Origin: Tomocerus qinae
Lineage: Eukaryota > Arthropoda > Collembola > Entomobryomorpha > Tomoceridae
Assembly (NCBI GenBank): GCA_020055645.1
Contig: CM034548.1
Coordinates: forward strand, 27,640,201 to 27,704,200
Reading direction: 5' to 3'
DNA length: 64,000 nt
Position numbers and translations under genes: made by a program
Shown here: positions 48,601 through 62,244 of the stretch, one piece after another
How the letters are laid out: every line of letters begins with the position of its first letter
Numbering within the stretch: position 1 is the stretch's first letter
Notes under the pieces: model-generated
Told to the model about the DNA's origin: nothing
What the model saw: only the letters and a program-made list of their open reading frames with translations
Databases searched by the model: none

Positions 48601-51600
48601 TTTGAAAGCATGAACGTTCTATGCAGCATTATTCTCTACAATCTCGACTACAGTACAAAGAAGTGCAGAAAGAAAATATCACGCTGTATGTTCTGCGTAC
48701 TACCGCGTAGTCTGCATAGACAGATACTTTGCAGTGTGAGAGTGTCTATGACGAACTGCATCCTTGTACTTATCGCTTCAAGTAGATCTGTAGTTGTTCA
48801 GAGAGGTAAATCACTCTGCCGAATGTTAGACTGAAGAGACCAGACTTAAAGTCAACGTGTTGTGTTATTTATTTTAGTTTCAGTTTACAATTGCGCTGCA
48901 ATTTCCTACACAGATACAGATTTACAAATAAACTAATACTAATCAGATTTATCTGTTACTACTTGCCATCCCATTGCAACTGGAGATAAAATCCTTTCGT
49001 CAAATGCCAAATCAGTCTGCATAGGGCCGACTTTATTAATTTGTATAATATTTAACAGCTCAATTAGTTTTCATTTACATCCAATCTCATCTCAATACAA
49101 CAAATTCAATAAAATATAATTATTGTAAACGGAAGTCTAACTACCACATTGATGTGTACCATTTTTAAGTTTTCAATTTAATTTTTAATGACAACAAACA
49201 TGCAAAGTTAATCATTATCGTTATTTGATCGTTAATGGCATTTATATTGTTATAATAACGTACATGTAGCTTTTATAACAATAAAGTATTAACACTTAAT
49301 AGTTGTAATTGTCAAATTTGCTCTAGATATACCATGCATCTTGAAAAGATGAAATAATAAAGTTTTAACTATAATTTACTATAATTAATATACTTTGCGT
49401 GTCAGAGATATTCGTATTTTAATAACCCCAAATAGAGAGACTCGGAAGAACCAGTCAAGAAGATATTGCTAAACTAACCACTTATTAGTGTACTCATTGT
49501 ATTAATTGTGAATGTATTGTTAGTAGCCGGCAGGTAGGAAAACCTATTTAGTGTTACGTTGTTATCTCCAAAATATCTTTATGCTAAATGCTACTTTATG
49601 CTCACCTTCTTGTGTCTACATATTATACCATGTATAAATGTAATCAGTACAGACGCACAATAATTATATTATGCGCTCATATTATTTGATGGATGAATAT
49701 ATTGATATATACTTATAAGCAAACTGTCTGGTCCTTATTAATCTACATCCTTTAGGACAGCAAACTTGAACAAGATAACAAAACCAGCCGGTTTCCGACT
49801 ACTGTGTCTACTGGTTTCCCATTTCCATAGCCATAGCCTTGTCTGATGTAAAAGTTAACAATAAATGCAAAATAATTGCATGCACAATAACATTTCATGT
49901 TGTTAAGAAGTATAAGCGAAACTACGAGAGAAACAATATAGACTAAAACATAGACTCAGAAAATACTATCAGACTATATCTGTAACTAAAGAACAATAGA
50001 GTGCAAATGTCTTTTTGAAATAACCAAGTTCTAGCACTGGTTTGACGTCCATTGTTACTTTATCATTGAAATCCAAATTTACTGCTTCGGCTTGCGAAAA
50101 TATCGACTTCTTTATCCATACATCAGCGACAGCGATTTACTAACAATTTTTACATATAATTTAGTTTGGCATTTGCTTACTTTGGGAAACAAAGTTTGGG
50201 AAATTCATTCTTCTCCGCAGCCAAGACAAATATGCTATTCAAGTGCAGACGACTCTTGCTAAAAATAACTCTTTTATGCTCATTTATTTAATCTTGCTTT
50301 CATTGCACAACATTTGCAGTATTTCTTCATGGTGTAGTAACTCAAGTTAAAATGAAGAACAACGATTTTCATAAAATATTATAAAGGCAATGAAAACGTA
50401 GCAAACCCAGACTTTAGAATTCTGTTCAAAAACAAAGGGAACCACTGCCGAAGAAATAAATGCTGTTATTATTAGAATCAACTATTTTAAATAACTTCCC
50501 AAAATCTTTAGTATACTTTGTCAATGTTGTATAAAATATTGTTTTTGACTTATATATTCATGTTCAATATAATAAAAATTAAGGAAATTTATCATTTGAT
50601 GTTTATAATGAGAAAATACAGACCTAAATGCTTTGCATTTAAACCCGAACCACCTCCTTGGGTAACATTTTTCGTTATTAACCAACTCAAATGTCTCCAA
50701 CAATCTTAGGACAAAATAAAATCTTTTGGATAAACAGATACATAAATAACTAATGAATATGTTCATTTGCTCTAAAAAATTCTATAAGAACATCAATTTA
50801 ATATATATGCATAATATGTAGTCTAGATGCAGACAACATATTCTAGTAACTTATTTTTACTAGCAGCTATGTAAAATTGTTTTATAGAAACTGCATAGTT
50901 TCAGAGTAAATTTATATTGTGTTCATGTGCAGATTTAGAAAGCAAATCTATTCCAATTCAACTGTGATTTTATTGGTTTTAATTTCATTCATACTTTTTA
51001 TTTTTAACGCGTTCACTGAAATGGGGTATATGGATACGGATAATGCGGATTAATTGATATAAAAAAGTAAGCGATTGATGAGTAGATTGGTAAACAACTA
51101 AACATTTTATAGACATGTTGAAAAGTGCTCTGACGTGGAACAGTTTTTGTCTAATAAATTTAGTGTAGTTTTATCCAATAGATTCAAACAATGTGTTTAT
51201 AAAAATGTAGTACCTAATTTAATGGTGATAGGTCACATTGCTTCACATTTACCCTATTTCACTAATGGGGGAATATTCAACAATTATACCACTTGGGGTC
51301 TTGGCCTATTTACGATTATCCATTCTCGATGACCTTAATCTTCTTAGCGAAAGAAAAGAGTTACTTACGCTCTTTTTCTGGATTGCTGCTTATGAATATC
51401 TGTATATAAGTAGATATACATATAGCTTGTCTTTATAATAATGTAACAATAATTATCTGTAAGCAACCTTAAATAATGGAATAAAAATTAAGACACAGGA
51501 AATGCATAACATGACATGCAATGCCGCACAAAAAAATTAAACAGGTGTTACTGTCTGTACCTTTACCTTTCTTTAACAAGTATGATAGACTTGACTAATT

Positions 51601-54600
51601 GTACATAAAATGTTTGTATTACAAGTTCAGTAGTTTATCGAAGCAGTACAGTGAGCAGCTTATTAAATTCTGCAAGTAATAGTGCTTGGTTAAGAAAGAG
51701 GAATCATACAAAGAAAGTGGCAATTTTCGTGCAACGTATTTGTAGGTATCGGATGCGTGTTTATTATCAATGAGTGACCTAAATGAGACTCGGCCGGGGA
51801 AATAGGAACATCTTTACTACTACAGATATAATACTCATGAATGAGAATATGATACATATACTAAGTGAAATGTAACCAATAAAACAGTAACAACAGTTGC
51901 ACATTACATCTATAGCTAATTATGTCCAAGCTAATGCCTAAAGAAATAAGTAGGTACGGTACATATTATACTTTTTATTGTAGAAGAAATTTAATGCTTA
52001 AAAAATGATGTCTTTCAATTATTGCACTTGTTTGCATGGTGTAGGTACACTATGAATCTAAAATGAAATCTTGAATTGGTTGACACGGTTGAATTTTAGC
52101 ACTTGCAGAATTTTTTAAACTGTAGCTCAGATTTCCTCATTCATGGTTTGATTTTGGTTACTTTCGAAATGTACCAATCTTTTTTCGTTGTCAGTTGTAA
52201 AGATCAAAACTATTGTCACTCTCGATACAAAAATACAGCAAGTTGTAGTAGTGACTGTCGTTGCTTTCAGGTAAAGATGATTATGAATAATATTTACACT
52301 TAAAAATCTTAGTAAACATGTATTGTATCATAAATGGTATGCGTCATACATATTTAATACACGATTGCAAAAAATAGCGATAGGACAGTATAATGTACTT
52401 AGGTGTGTATCTACTTTGATAAGCATAATGGATGGAATTCCAGTCTTACATGGAATACCTTGTACCTATATGTAATTCCACGTCAGCTGGAAAATAGCAG
52501 TTCTTGAGAATTACGTAGGTACTTTATACTATAGGATAAATTTAATTCCGCTATTGTTTATTTATAATAGTAGTAATGACGTACTGGTTACGTTAGTGTG
52601 TGCATCAATAACAAGATGCGATACATACATATCTACGTTATGTGTCAGCCATGTGGAACAACAAACTCTTTGTGCTCATTGCTGCTGCATACCTTCTCGT
52701 TTTCTTATTGTGTAAAATCCAGCTTTAGCCAATTTTACTCCCTCTCCAGCAAATTCTATGTAAATCTAATCTTTTTTGGACCGTAGAGAGTTTATTCTGA
52801 GCCTTCTCTGGAGGTCATTGATTTGACATTGTTGCAAAACGTTGTGTAAGTAGCAAACGTTTGTCAATATGGTTTTATTTTAAGGAGCTATTTAATAGAC
52901 TACTGTGAACAAGATTTAGTTAGCTATTCATCTTATCCTTATTGAGTCTTCCCTTTACAAATAAAACGGCTGTGGCGTAGTAATAAATGCGAAGATTGAA
53001 GATCTCATGAGCATACAAAGTGCGGTACTTTGAACTTACCATGACTTCAACATGTAAAAGTCTTTTGAAGCCTAAATTCCATAAATTCCATTCCAGCTTA
53101 TTTGTACATTTACCTACTGTCTTTTATTATTTTTGAGTGCTACAATTACATTACTTCAAATGCTGAGCAGCACAAGAATAAAAAAGGCGAGAGATTGGCG
53201 ACAAAATTAGGGGTACCTATAAATGATTAATGTCAAAATTTTACACGGAAAATCAAAGAAAATGAGTCAAAACACATCAATTATGACGTGAATACGTCAA
53301 TTATGAATATATTTATATTTCAGCTTTTGGCCTCTAACCTCTCAGCGGCCTTGTGTGGAAAAGGCTCACATAATTGCAATTTTGTGGCATTTTACCTGGG
53401 ATATCATGCCACAAAATTATTCAATTATATACAATATGCGGAGCGAGTTTCCAGCAATTGGGATTGAATATCCTTTGTGGGAAACGAAAAAATAAACATT
53501 TTCTATCACTTGCATGGTAACTCGGTTCGCGTATATAGATAGTGTAGATGTGAAAGTTTTGTAGGTAGTTAAGGCTTCAGGGGGTGGGGAATGTCATTTA
53601 CATGTTTGGTTAGTCTGTAGCTCCCCACACTGTAGATGTATTCCAAACTCTGGCGTGCTTAATCTCTGTGCTAATACCAAAACTACTTTTTTCTGCTCTA
53701 ACTTGACTTAGCTAAGAGGAAATAAAGTCTGAAATCCTTTGTAGCCAGTACGGCCTGCCCGATTGAAAATCCATTTTATTTTCCCATGTTAACAGATCTA
53801 AAATACATCTTCGTGAAGCTAAGTCAACGTTTCCATTTTGTGAGAAGTGTTTAACGTAACTTGGCGGACCAAATTATTCCTCCATTTTAGCTTTCACTGC
53901 TTAGATAATATATTACTCATTATTGCAAGCTTTTGGCAGAAAAGTCATTTGGTTATTCCCAGGATCACTCTTAATTAGCTAGCTTAGTTTATATGGCTGT
54001 TGTCATTGTCTCTTTTACACAAATGTCGGATATCAATTTCGGCTTCCAGAGTTGTTCTTCTCCAGGGAGACATTCTGACGATAGAAAGCTCTCCAGCTAA
54101 ATTGCAGGTTGGGGTAATTACATAATGACTATTTCTCATGAACGTTAACATGTCTTCTGAATCATATCGATGGTGAACCTTTTATAGATAAAAGCATTGA
54201 ATGTGGTCTTCTTGCAATAATTCTGTAAGGCAAATTGGCATCTTATCATCGGTACATTTATTTCGTATTCTAGTGGTATAATATTACGGTATTGCCCAAA
54301 TTATCCCTGTATTTGCTTGAATAAAATTATTGCCATCCACCACCTACTTACATCCTCGAAGCCCTGTCCGTCACATTCCTTCCTGGTTTACGTACCAAGC
54401 CAAATTGCCTAATAAACACAAAATGCTTTATTAGCGTATGCGACATTTAAATTCTTTCTAAAATTAAAAAAATTATTTTAAATCATCATTAAGATGTTAG
54501 ATGCCAAAATTGTTTAATTATTTTCATTTTTAACAAAAAAATAAACAAAAAATGATGATTACAGATGAGTTCATGAGAAAGCAGCAATGTCATTTAGATG

Positions 54601-54900
54601 GGTAGTCAGGATAGTCAGGAAGTTCTGATATTCATTATATGTAATGTTAATGGCTTCAATAATTGTGCTCATAACCTAAGCAACCTTTGAATATTACAAT
54701 AGTAACTAAACGCACATGTACCAAATAGGGTAGAATGAAGATATACAATCTATCTACTTACTGCTTGATAAAAATGTATATTTTAATGCACTTTTAAGTA
54801 TACATGTATTTCCAGGTTTTATGAATATATATATGACACATAAATTCACATTATTAAAAATATAAAGATTTAGTAGTCATTAAAGAGTTAATAGATTTTT
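39700..54900. other. ~15 kb gene desert
   Basis: I find no supportable gene, tRNA or recognisable mobile element in this AT-rich stretch. Open frames of 60-105 codons occur at the rate expected by chance and show no motifs or plausible splicing partners. A hairpin at 53371-53426 is described separately. Confidence 0.5.
53371..53426 (+). repeat. 56 bp imperfect hairpin
   Basis: TAATTGCA-ATTTTGTGGCA pairs with TGCCACAAAAT-TATTCAATTA around a loop of about 17 nt. The inner 11 bp are perfect. It matches no miRNA I can recall. Confidence 0.5.
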
Positions 54901-54934
54901 AAATTTTAAGCGCTGGAAGTGTTTCTCTGTGTTT

Positions 54935-56042
54935 CTAGTTGAATCCTCTGAATATAGTGGCAAATTCGTATAAACCTTGTTCTGCCCCACTGCAGATAGG
55001 CGAAATGGTATCACGACAGTCTCCATTGTCACGAGCAATTGACCAGTAAGAAAGATATGCGATTTGGTTGCGATTAGCCCATTCAACCAATTGTCGACCA
55101 TGAGAGGTCTCAAATTTTTTTCCGTTGAAATTCCGGCCGATCATAGGTGTGACACCTGGACCATAATCATATTATTACTTCTTTGTAAAAAACAATAAAA
55201 GGATAAATAGATCATGATGGTTAGGTATCTGGTCTAACCTAGCATTTTCTTGATGTCAGCGTCAGATTTTTCTGGCCAGATCTCCTTAAGTTGTCTAATT
55301 GTGCTCTCGGCAGCTCCAATGACAGCGTCTCCCCAACTAGGCATCTGACTGGGGAATTCCATAGCCATTATATTCACAACGTCAACCCTGACTCCATTTC
55401 GCTTGGCACTGACGAGGACATCGTAACCGAGACTAGGAGTCACTCCGTAGTCGTCCCCTTGAACCATCAGAGTATAACTGACAGAGACCTGTGGACGTTC
55501 CCTTTGAACCTGAGCCAAGGCTTGGTTTACCAAATCGTTATTGATGGGAGCTTCGATGTCAATGTCCAAGTGAGTACTACCGACAACATCTAAGGCCCGT
55601 TTGTAAGCATCAACCAAGGACTGTACAGTTGTACAACGGTGCTCCAAATAATTTCCTAGAGCCCCTCCTGTCGCCAGAACCATTTCTCCACCAAGACGCT
55701 GAATCTCTTTGATTGGGTCAAGGACCCTGGGATCAGTAATGTCAAATTGCGAAGCCCATGTTGGAACACATCCTTCTGCTCCGCCAAGTACAAAAGCTAA
55801 GGTGTAATCTTTCTGACCCGTTCTTTGATAAACATCCATAAGACTCGGTTGTCCCAAGGTGACATCAAAATACGGTGCAAACTTGGGAGCTGCGAAATAA
55901 AATGCCTCAAGTCAAAAATACTTATTTAAATTAGTTGCCAAAATAGGTAGACATTAAAACATGCGTTTAAAAAATTCATCTTACTTGCACTTTGTACTGT
56001 AGCTATGGAAAGTAATGCTACAAGAATAGTTGCGAATTCCAT
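54935..56042 (-). CDS. Secreted GH18 chitinase-like glycosidase of microbial type, 3 exons, 309 aa
   Basis: Exons 56042-55985, 55889-55239 and 55155-54935 join in frame and total 309 residues. A signal peptide (MEFATILVALLSIATVQSA) precedes a single GH18 barrel. Seen: LAFVLGGAEGCVPTW (strand 1), the TGGALG turn (93-98), the catalytic HLDIDIEA (126-133) with Asp128, Asp130 and the acid/base Glu132 of the DxDxE signature, VNIMAMEFP on the strand after it, and LSYWSIARDN near the C terminus. This arrangement resembles the compact GH18 chitinases of bacteria, archaea and fungi (PF-ChiA-like type) rather than the larger insect chitinases, which carry FDGxDxDWE and chitin-binding domains. Introns and a eukaryotic signal peptide argue against contamination. 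Chitin or a related aminosugar polymer is the expected substrate; activity is not proven. Confidence 0.9.
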
Positions 56043-59000
56043 TTTTGACTGTAGTTGGGTTTGGATGATACTGACAGAGCCAATGTACGTTCCAATGTCC
56101 CAAATATGGCACACCAAATGAGCAAATGGACTTTTGATTTTCCATTGTGAGCTTTATAGCAGACGCTGCTCTTTTCCCTTAACTCTTCAGATACAGTTAT
56201 TTATCAATTAACAAAAATACATTTTATGTGATTATGATTAAAAGTGAAGGATGAAACTACAAGAGTTTTTCAAGATTGGTCTTACATGTAAAATATACAT
56301 ATTCTGCGAAGTAGAAACATGATAAAGTGATACCACTCACCTATAAAATCTGTACACACAGTATTTTGCATATGTAACTCTCTACTTGTTTTGTACAAAT
56401 AACTGCTGTTAAGCACTTATTCGACAAATTGGTTTAAATATTATCGTAGAGATAACAGGACTAGGGCTCTGCATTGCACATTAATGTATAAACGGTAATG
56501 ATGCTCCCAATTAAAATACCTGAACTGGATTTCAAGTGGAGCTAATCAATCCAATTAAGGGAGATTATACTGTAGGCAGTCCTTGTTGTGCAGCTACTTG
56601 ACAACGGAAAAATCAATGTCCTTTTGTGGGACATTCACATAGACTTAATCATAATATTATACATTCCTACAATTGCACCATTCTAAGCAGCACAAAATGA
56701 ATTTTGCTTTCTGAAGTACTAAGGTCAAAATACAAGACGTTTTAAAAATGAATAATAAAATATTTTTTACAACGCAGTTTGAAACAATTCCTGGAAAATT
56801 GTAGAGAATAATAAGGAAAATAAACCTACCAAATTATACACATGATTCTTCCTGGCTGAAATAAATCCCCCTTGAAATGTATTGCAAGGCATCGATGTTG
56901 TATTGCAACACTCAGACAATCTTACCGCTGGATAATGTAAACATTTTGCATTGTGTCATCAATTTGCTGTTGGCAACTCACTCTTTGGTTGAAAATTATA
57001 TTTTGAGACTATGAATTATGCATGAGTGGCCAATTGTAGGGGCAAAGAAATGAAAAAGACAGAGTAATAAATATCAAATTAAGTAGTTCAACTGCGTCAT
57101 AACAGAATAATCTTTAATGCATTTCAAGAGTTTAAGGACACGTAAATATAATAAGACTTACGACATACTACTACTATGTATTTATATAGCAATGAACTTT
57201 TCAACACATCCAGCGACACATATCATATTCATCGTATTTGTAAGAATTTCATACGGCAAGCTACAGAAAGAGTTTTCATTACGGAATTCATTCATAGGAC
57301 TTTTAAAAGTTTTTTTAATTTCACAATCAACATGAGATAGTACGTTTGTTTCCTAATCTATAATTGTTATTTTAACTTGTTCATTCCTTTCCCCAAAATA
57401 ATAATTCCACCATACCTCTAAGACATTAGGGAACCTTAGTCATGACAATACCTAGATTAACTATTATTATGTAATTTTATATACTTACAGATTATAAACT
57501 CAGATTATTAGCACAACTCTTATTACACTCATCTACGTATAGTAGTAATTATTACGAATGATTTGACAAAGTAATCATCAGCAGACTAGGCTCATACTAC
57601 ATTTACTCTATTATGCTATGGTATTTTTACATATCATAAAAGTGTCCCAAATATACTTGTTTAATATACTTGTTATCTGTGCAGCACTATCCTGTATTTC
57701 GCTTTTCCAATTTACGTTCGCTCTACTCTCACTTACTTATTCACAAACTTCGTTAGATAATGAAGTCTAGATTGACATTATAATACAACAGTAGAACCCT
57801 TCTATATTTCTTCTGTGGGTTGAATATAAAAAAAACTTAGTAGACTAATATCTAAAGACTTATTGTTCGGTTCGGTAAGGTACACATTATATAATCCACC
57901 AAGCATCAGAAAATGGACAGTTTCAGTTCAATTTGCATTTAGTAAAGATTACTTATTAGCTGTAGTAGAAATTAATAATCTTCATCGTATGTACAAGTAC
58001 AGCAAAATCTAACATTAAAAAACAATACAGTGCAAATAATTTCCAAACTTCCTTTGGGAAGTGGTAGTAATATTCATATAGCGTAACATCCATTAGTGCA
58101 CACATCGTATATATAGTAAATAATATTCGTACGTATTTATTTTTTATTATATTTAACCATTTGTATTTGTTAGTAACTTTCTTTTGTCGTCTCTACACCG
58201 AACATCGAGAAAATTGAATCGACCACGATTGAATGTCACTTACCTACAACAATGAGAAACTCAATATCTACATACATGATCAGTCCTATCTTTAGTATAG
58301 GCCAAAAATTACATATTTCTTAACATTTACTTTCATTCCCAAAGAATCATGAAGTACCATTTCAAATCCTCAAATGTAATTTTTAGAGTAAATTATAAAT
58401 GTCAAATTAACCAATTCGAGTACATTTGTGTATATTACAGAACAGAGTATCAATAGTACATATTTAATATTAAATAAGTCATTTCAATCAATTTTAATTT
58501 ATTCCAGTTCTGCTGAATCCAGGAAGTTTCTTTAGTGTAAGTAACTTCGCATTACACAACAAACAACCGTTGTCTTTCTGGATTGCCAATATACTTGAAA
58601 TTAGCAACCTACCCACGCCTATGTTAAGTCTTTTGAAATGTACGTGGTATAGCATCTGCAGGTTTTTGTAATCATGTAACAATGTAGAAAATTATCTAGA
58701 GTACAACTCACCAATTCATTATTGTATTATAAGATATCTTGGCTGAAACTCTTTGTAATCCAGTCGAGAGTTTCTAGAATAATCTGTTAAATCTGTAGCA
58801 TTAATTTGTCACTTGAATGCCAGAATTCGAGAATTTTAATTTCAAAACACGTCAAAATAATTCAGGGGAAACAAAAACATTAGTCAACACGGCACACTTT
58901 TATAAATGTTACTTAACTCCCGATATTTATATTATTCCTAATATTGACAACATTTAAAAAAATTTAAAAATCAATGCAAAGTAATTACCTACACATAAAA

Positions 59001-59544
59001 TATACGTAGTACTTTAAAACAAAAAAACTTTCATATACATTCAATAGTTGAAAATGGAATGCCTAATACCAACAGAAATTCCCAATCCTGGCATCGTTTT
59101 AAGATACGAGACGCTTACACCTATGCACGCTTATTTGCTGCATATTAATTATTATAGTAAATACTACGTATCTACATTAATTTTATATATCGATTGGCTA
59201 ATTGTCATTCTATTTATAGAATATTTCAATCTTGGGCATAATAACATCAATAGAAGGTGCATTAGTAGATAGGAATAGTTTTACAATATTTAGCACTGGT
59301 TTCGCTTTTTTGTTACAGGAAACTATTTGACACAACTCATTATGAAATAAACTAGGCCAGTATTTGTTTGAGTAATAGTTATACTTATTTAGTTTGCATT
59401 CGAAGAAAGACAACAACAATGCTCACGATAGCATTCTAAAATCGTACTCAATTACGTTGTAATAACGCCTAACAATATGACTTTTTAGTTCGGGTTGACC
59501 AAGGGAAGATAGTTGGGCGCTTTTCGATTGTGGTGCTTTGTATC
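56043..59544. other. Intergenic between the GH18 gene and LST2
   Basis: AT-rich DNA with no supportable gene. The right end overlaps the likely 3' UTR of LST2, and the left end holds the GH18 upstream region. Confidence 0.45.
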
Positions 59545-62244
59545 TTACGATTCTGAATTTGCTGGAAGAGTAAATGGAGTGACACTGTACATAAAGCAGC
59601 GATTGCACACTCGCACAGGTTTTAAATGCCCGTATCTTGGCAGCGGCACGGAATTCCCACTACACTTTCCGCAGAACACCTGAAATTGATTTCAAAAACA
59701 CGATATTAGTCATTTAAATCTAAAATGCGTAACAGCAGTAGTAAATAAACAAATTGAGAAACAATACCTTTCCACAATTGCGGCAATGATGACGCCGTCG
59801 AACAACTGTAAAGGATGCAGCACAAGACATGCACTGAGGGGCCATATCGTCAGGGACCCAAGACGGAGGTGCAATAACTTCAATAGAAGATTGGTCTCCA
59901 TGTCCTGAGGTGTCCCCATCCATACTCTGCATATGCTCCTCGTCCAAAGATGGTTCAGGGGTGACATCTGTAGCGCTGTTGTCCCCACTACCCAAACTTT
60001 CATCATCCCCGGGCGTGGCATTCATCGCAAAAACGCATTTGAGAGTGCAGCGTAGATCAGCAGCATAGTTAGTTTGTAATTGGTCGGCCACCCCAGCAAT
60101 ACAGATAAAGAGCCTATGGATAAGGTCGGAACTGTTCCTGATTGGTAAAGTAAGACATTTCAAAGACCTATTTCAATTCAAAGAAAATGTTTAGAATTTG
60201 GTTTGTTCCTTATGAAAATGCTGTTCACATTCATAGGCCTTACTTATATCTTGAACGAGTTTCCGTTCTTGTTGCTAATTCAGCTGCTTGCATTGCCAAT
60301 GCTATTTCAATATCATCTTGGCACTCGGAATCAAAAGACGACGTCTCGCATGTGCTTTCCCCCCTAATTTCCAATCAAATTAATCAGTAACTCTTCAAAC
60401 CCTTCCTATAAACATTATTATTACAAAAGACTTACCCAATAGACGCACTGCACTCGCTGTTGCAACAACTGCCGGAGCATGATGATAATTCCTGAGATGT
60501 GGTTTGCGGCGGTCTCAATCGGTTGTTGATAGCAGTGCTCGCCATCATCATCATTAATCCGCCATCGGGTCCCTATGGAAACACCACAATGATTACACTA
60601 CCCAATGACAAGGAATGTCCTAAAAGAAAAGTCTTAAAAGAAAAGTTGAAACTTACCGAATTGGAATTGGTGGGTCCATCGTAGTTGAACTGTAGGAGTT
60701 CCTTCTCAATGGCTCGAGCCACATCCTCCTCATCGTCCTTCGTGCCCAGAACGGATTTAATGAAATCCACTGACGGATTGTCAAGTTGATAATTTCTGTT
60801 GGTGGATCCTCGACTGTGACTCGGACTTGTAGTGCAGACGCAAGGGACTGCGACGACGGAGGTGGTGACGTTGCCAGTAAGGAAAGGGGAAGGGGACTCG
60901 ACTAGGACACTGGCTCCTCCCCCTTCTACCACCGGCGTGCGATCGTCCTCCGCGAAAGACAAGAAGTTGTGGCTGTACAGAGAAGTTGGTCTGGACTGCA
61001 GGGACTGACAGGGCCCGGCTGCCAACTCTTCGAAACTCATCTCCTCATCACAGTCATCAGCGTTCCTACGATTATCACCCGTCCCCGCCGTCGCTCCCGT
61101 CTCCTTTCTGACGAATTCGATCAAATCCCGGATTGTGTCGTCTGTGTCGTCGCTTTGGTCCTTTTCTGGCACTAGAATGCAAGTCTTGTCCTCCTGAGCA
61201 GCTGCATAAACCGTCGTAGCTGCCGTTTCAGTCTCTTTTGTATCATTGTCCACATCGCCGCGCTCCCGTCGCCTTTCTTTTGCACCATTGTTTGATTCAT
61301 CTTCGCTCAGACTGCAGTTTCGACTGCTGCTCACACTGCTGCTACAAGAGGAAGAGGATGAGGAGGAGGAAGAGGAGGAGGAGCAGCAATCCGACCCACG
61401 CGCCTTGGCTCCGCCCATTTCGGGAAGAATGCCCAAGGGTACATTCAAACTATTTGTGGAATTCTCTCCAGCATTCGTCCCCACAACTGCACTTGCTATC
61501 AAGTGGACGTCAAAACTGCTGCTGGTGGTCATCACAGTGTTGTCCCCCATCCCGCTTCGTTGATTGATAGAATACTGGGAAATTGTAGACTGACTATCGT
61601 CCTCATTGCTATTGTCGTTCACAGTGCTGTCGCTACTCTCGATATTTGTCGGTCTCAGATTGTTTTGATTGTTACACAGGTCGGTAATGAAGTCCTTGCA
61701 GTAATGGAATTCTTTACAAAATTCGTCCAGATAATCATGAATCGCATTTGTCCCCAGAGGCAGACTTCCTTCCAGATTGTCCAAACATTGTAAATTATTT
61801 GATGTATCTACAAAAAATTAACAATCAGTTAAATAAATCATCTAACGCAAGCTGTCATTGCACAAATGGTCTCAAAACATACCGAAGTTACTACTCAAAC
61901 GATGAAAACTTGCAGGATGAGCTGTTTCGTTTGCAACGGCAGCTCTGCTCGATTCAGACGTCACTTTTGACTTTTCGCTTTTCGGAGGCTCCTCTAAGGA
62001 GCACAAAGATCTCTCTAATGCGTTCAGCTCTTGTCGACTAAGTGTCCATAGTAATTCCCGAATCTTGAGGAGGAGGGAGCGAAAAGGACGGAACATATCG
62101 GACAATTCTTCCGCTTCCAAACACAACGGTCCATCGGGGTAGATCAACAGTCCTGCTACAATTGCAAGTCGAGGAATCGTAAACATCAACGCTGGATCAC
62201 AACTGTCAACTTGATCTTGGCACAAAAGACCCGACCCAAGGGCT
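59545..62244 (-). CDS. LST2: Lateral signaling target protein 2 / ZFYVE28, C-terminal 757 aa (5' end beyond window)
   Basis: FYVE-domain protein that, in worms and mammals, negatively regulates EGF receptor signalling at endosomes. Exons in coding order: 62244-61883, 61807-60657, 60572-60436, 60363-60244, 60137-59768, 59679-59545, all in frame. The first exon has the conserved [17 protein letters not shown] and [20 protein letters not shown] region of the family. The second is a long disordered, acidic, Ser-rich stretch with a poly-Ser run. Then [20 protein letters not shown], which is highly conserved in LST2. The C-terminal FYVE zinc finger has WVPDD, CMSC, the PI3P-binding RRHHCRNCG, and, in the last exon, VFCGKCSG and RVCNRC. 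The last FYVE residues end close to a TAA at 59545-59547. The N-terminal exons lie to the right of 64000 or in undetected small exons, so the model is partial. Confidence 0.95.

Noticed and set aside
52240..52290. TTTCAGGTAAAGATG, resembling part of a conserved miRNA or a splice site
   Set aside because: The flanking bases do not match the miRNA and no hairpin or coding frame surrounds it.
60969..61567. Plus-strand open frames, some Glu- or Arg-rich
   Set aside because: They are antisense shadows of the LST2 Ser-rich exon; poly-Ser codons read as Glu/Arg runs on the other strand.
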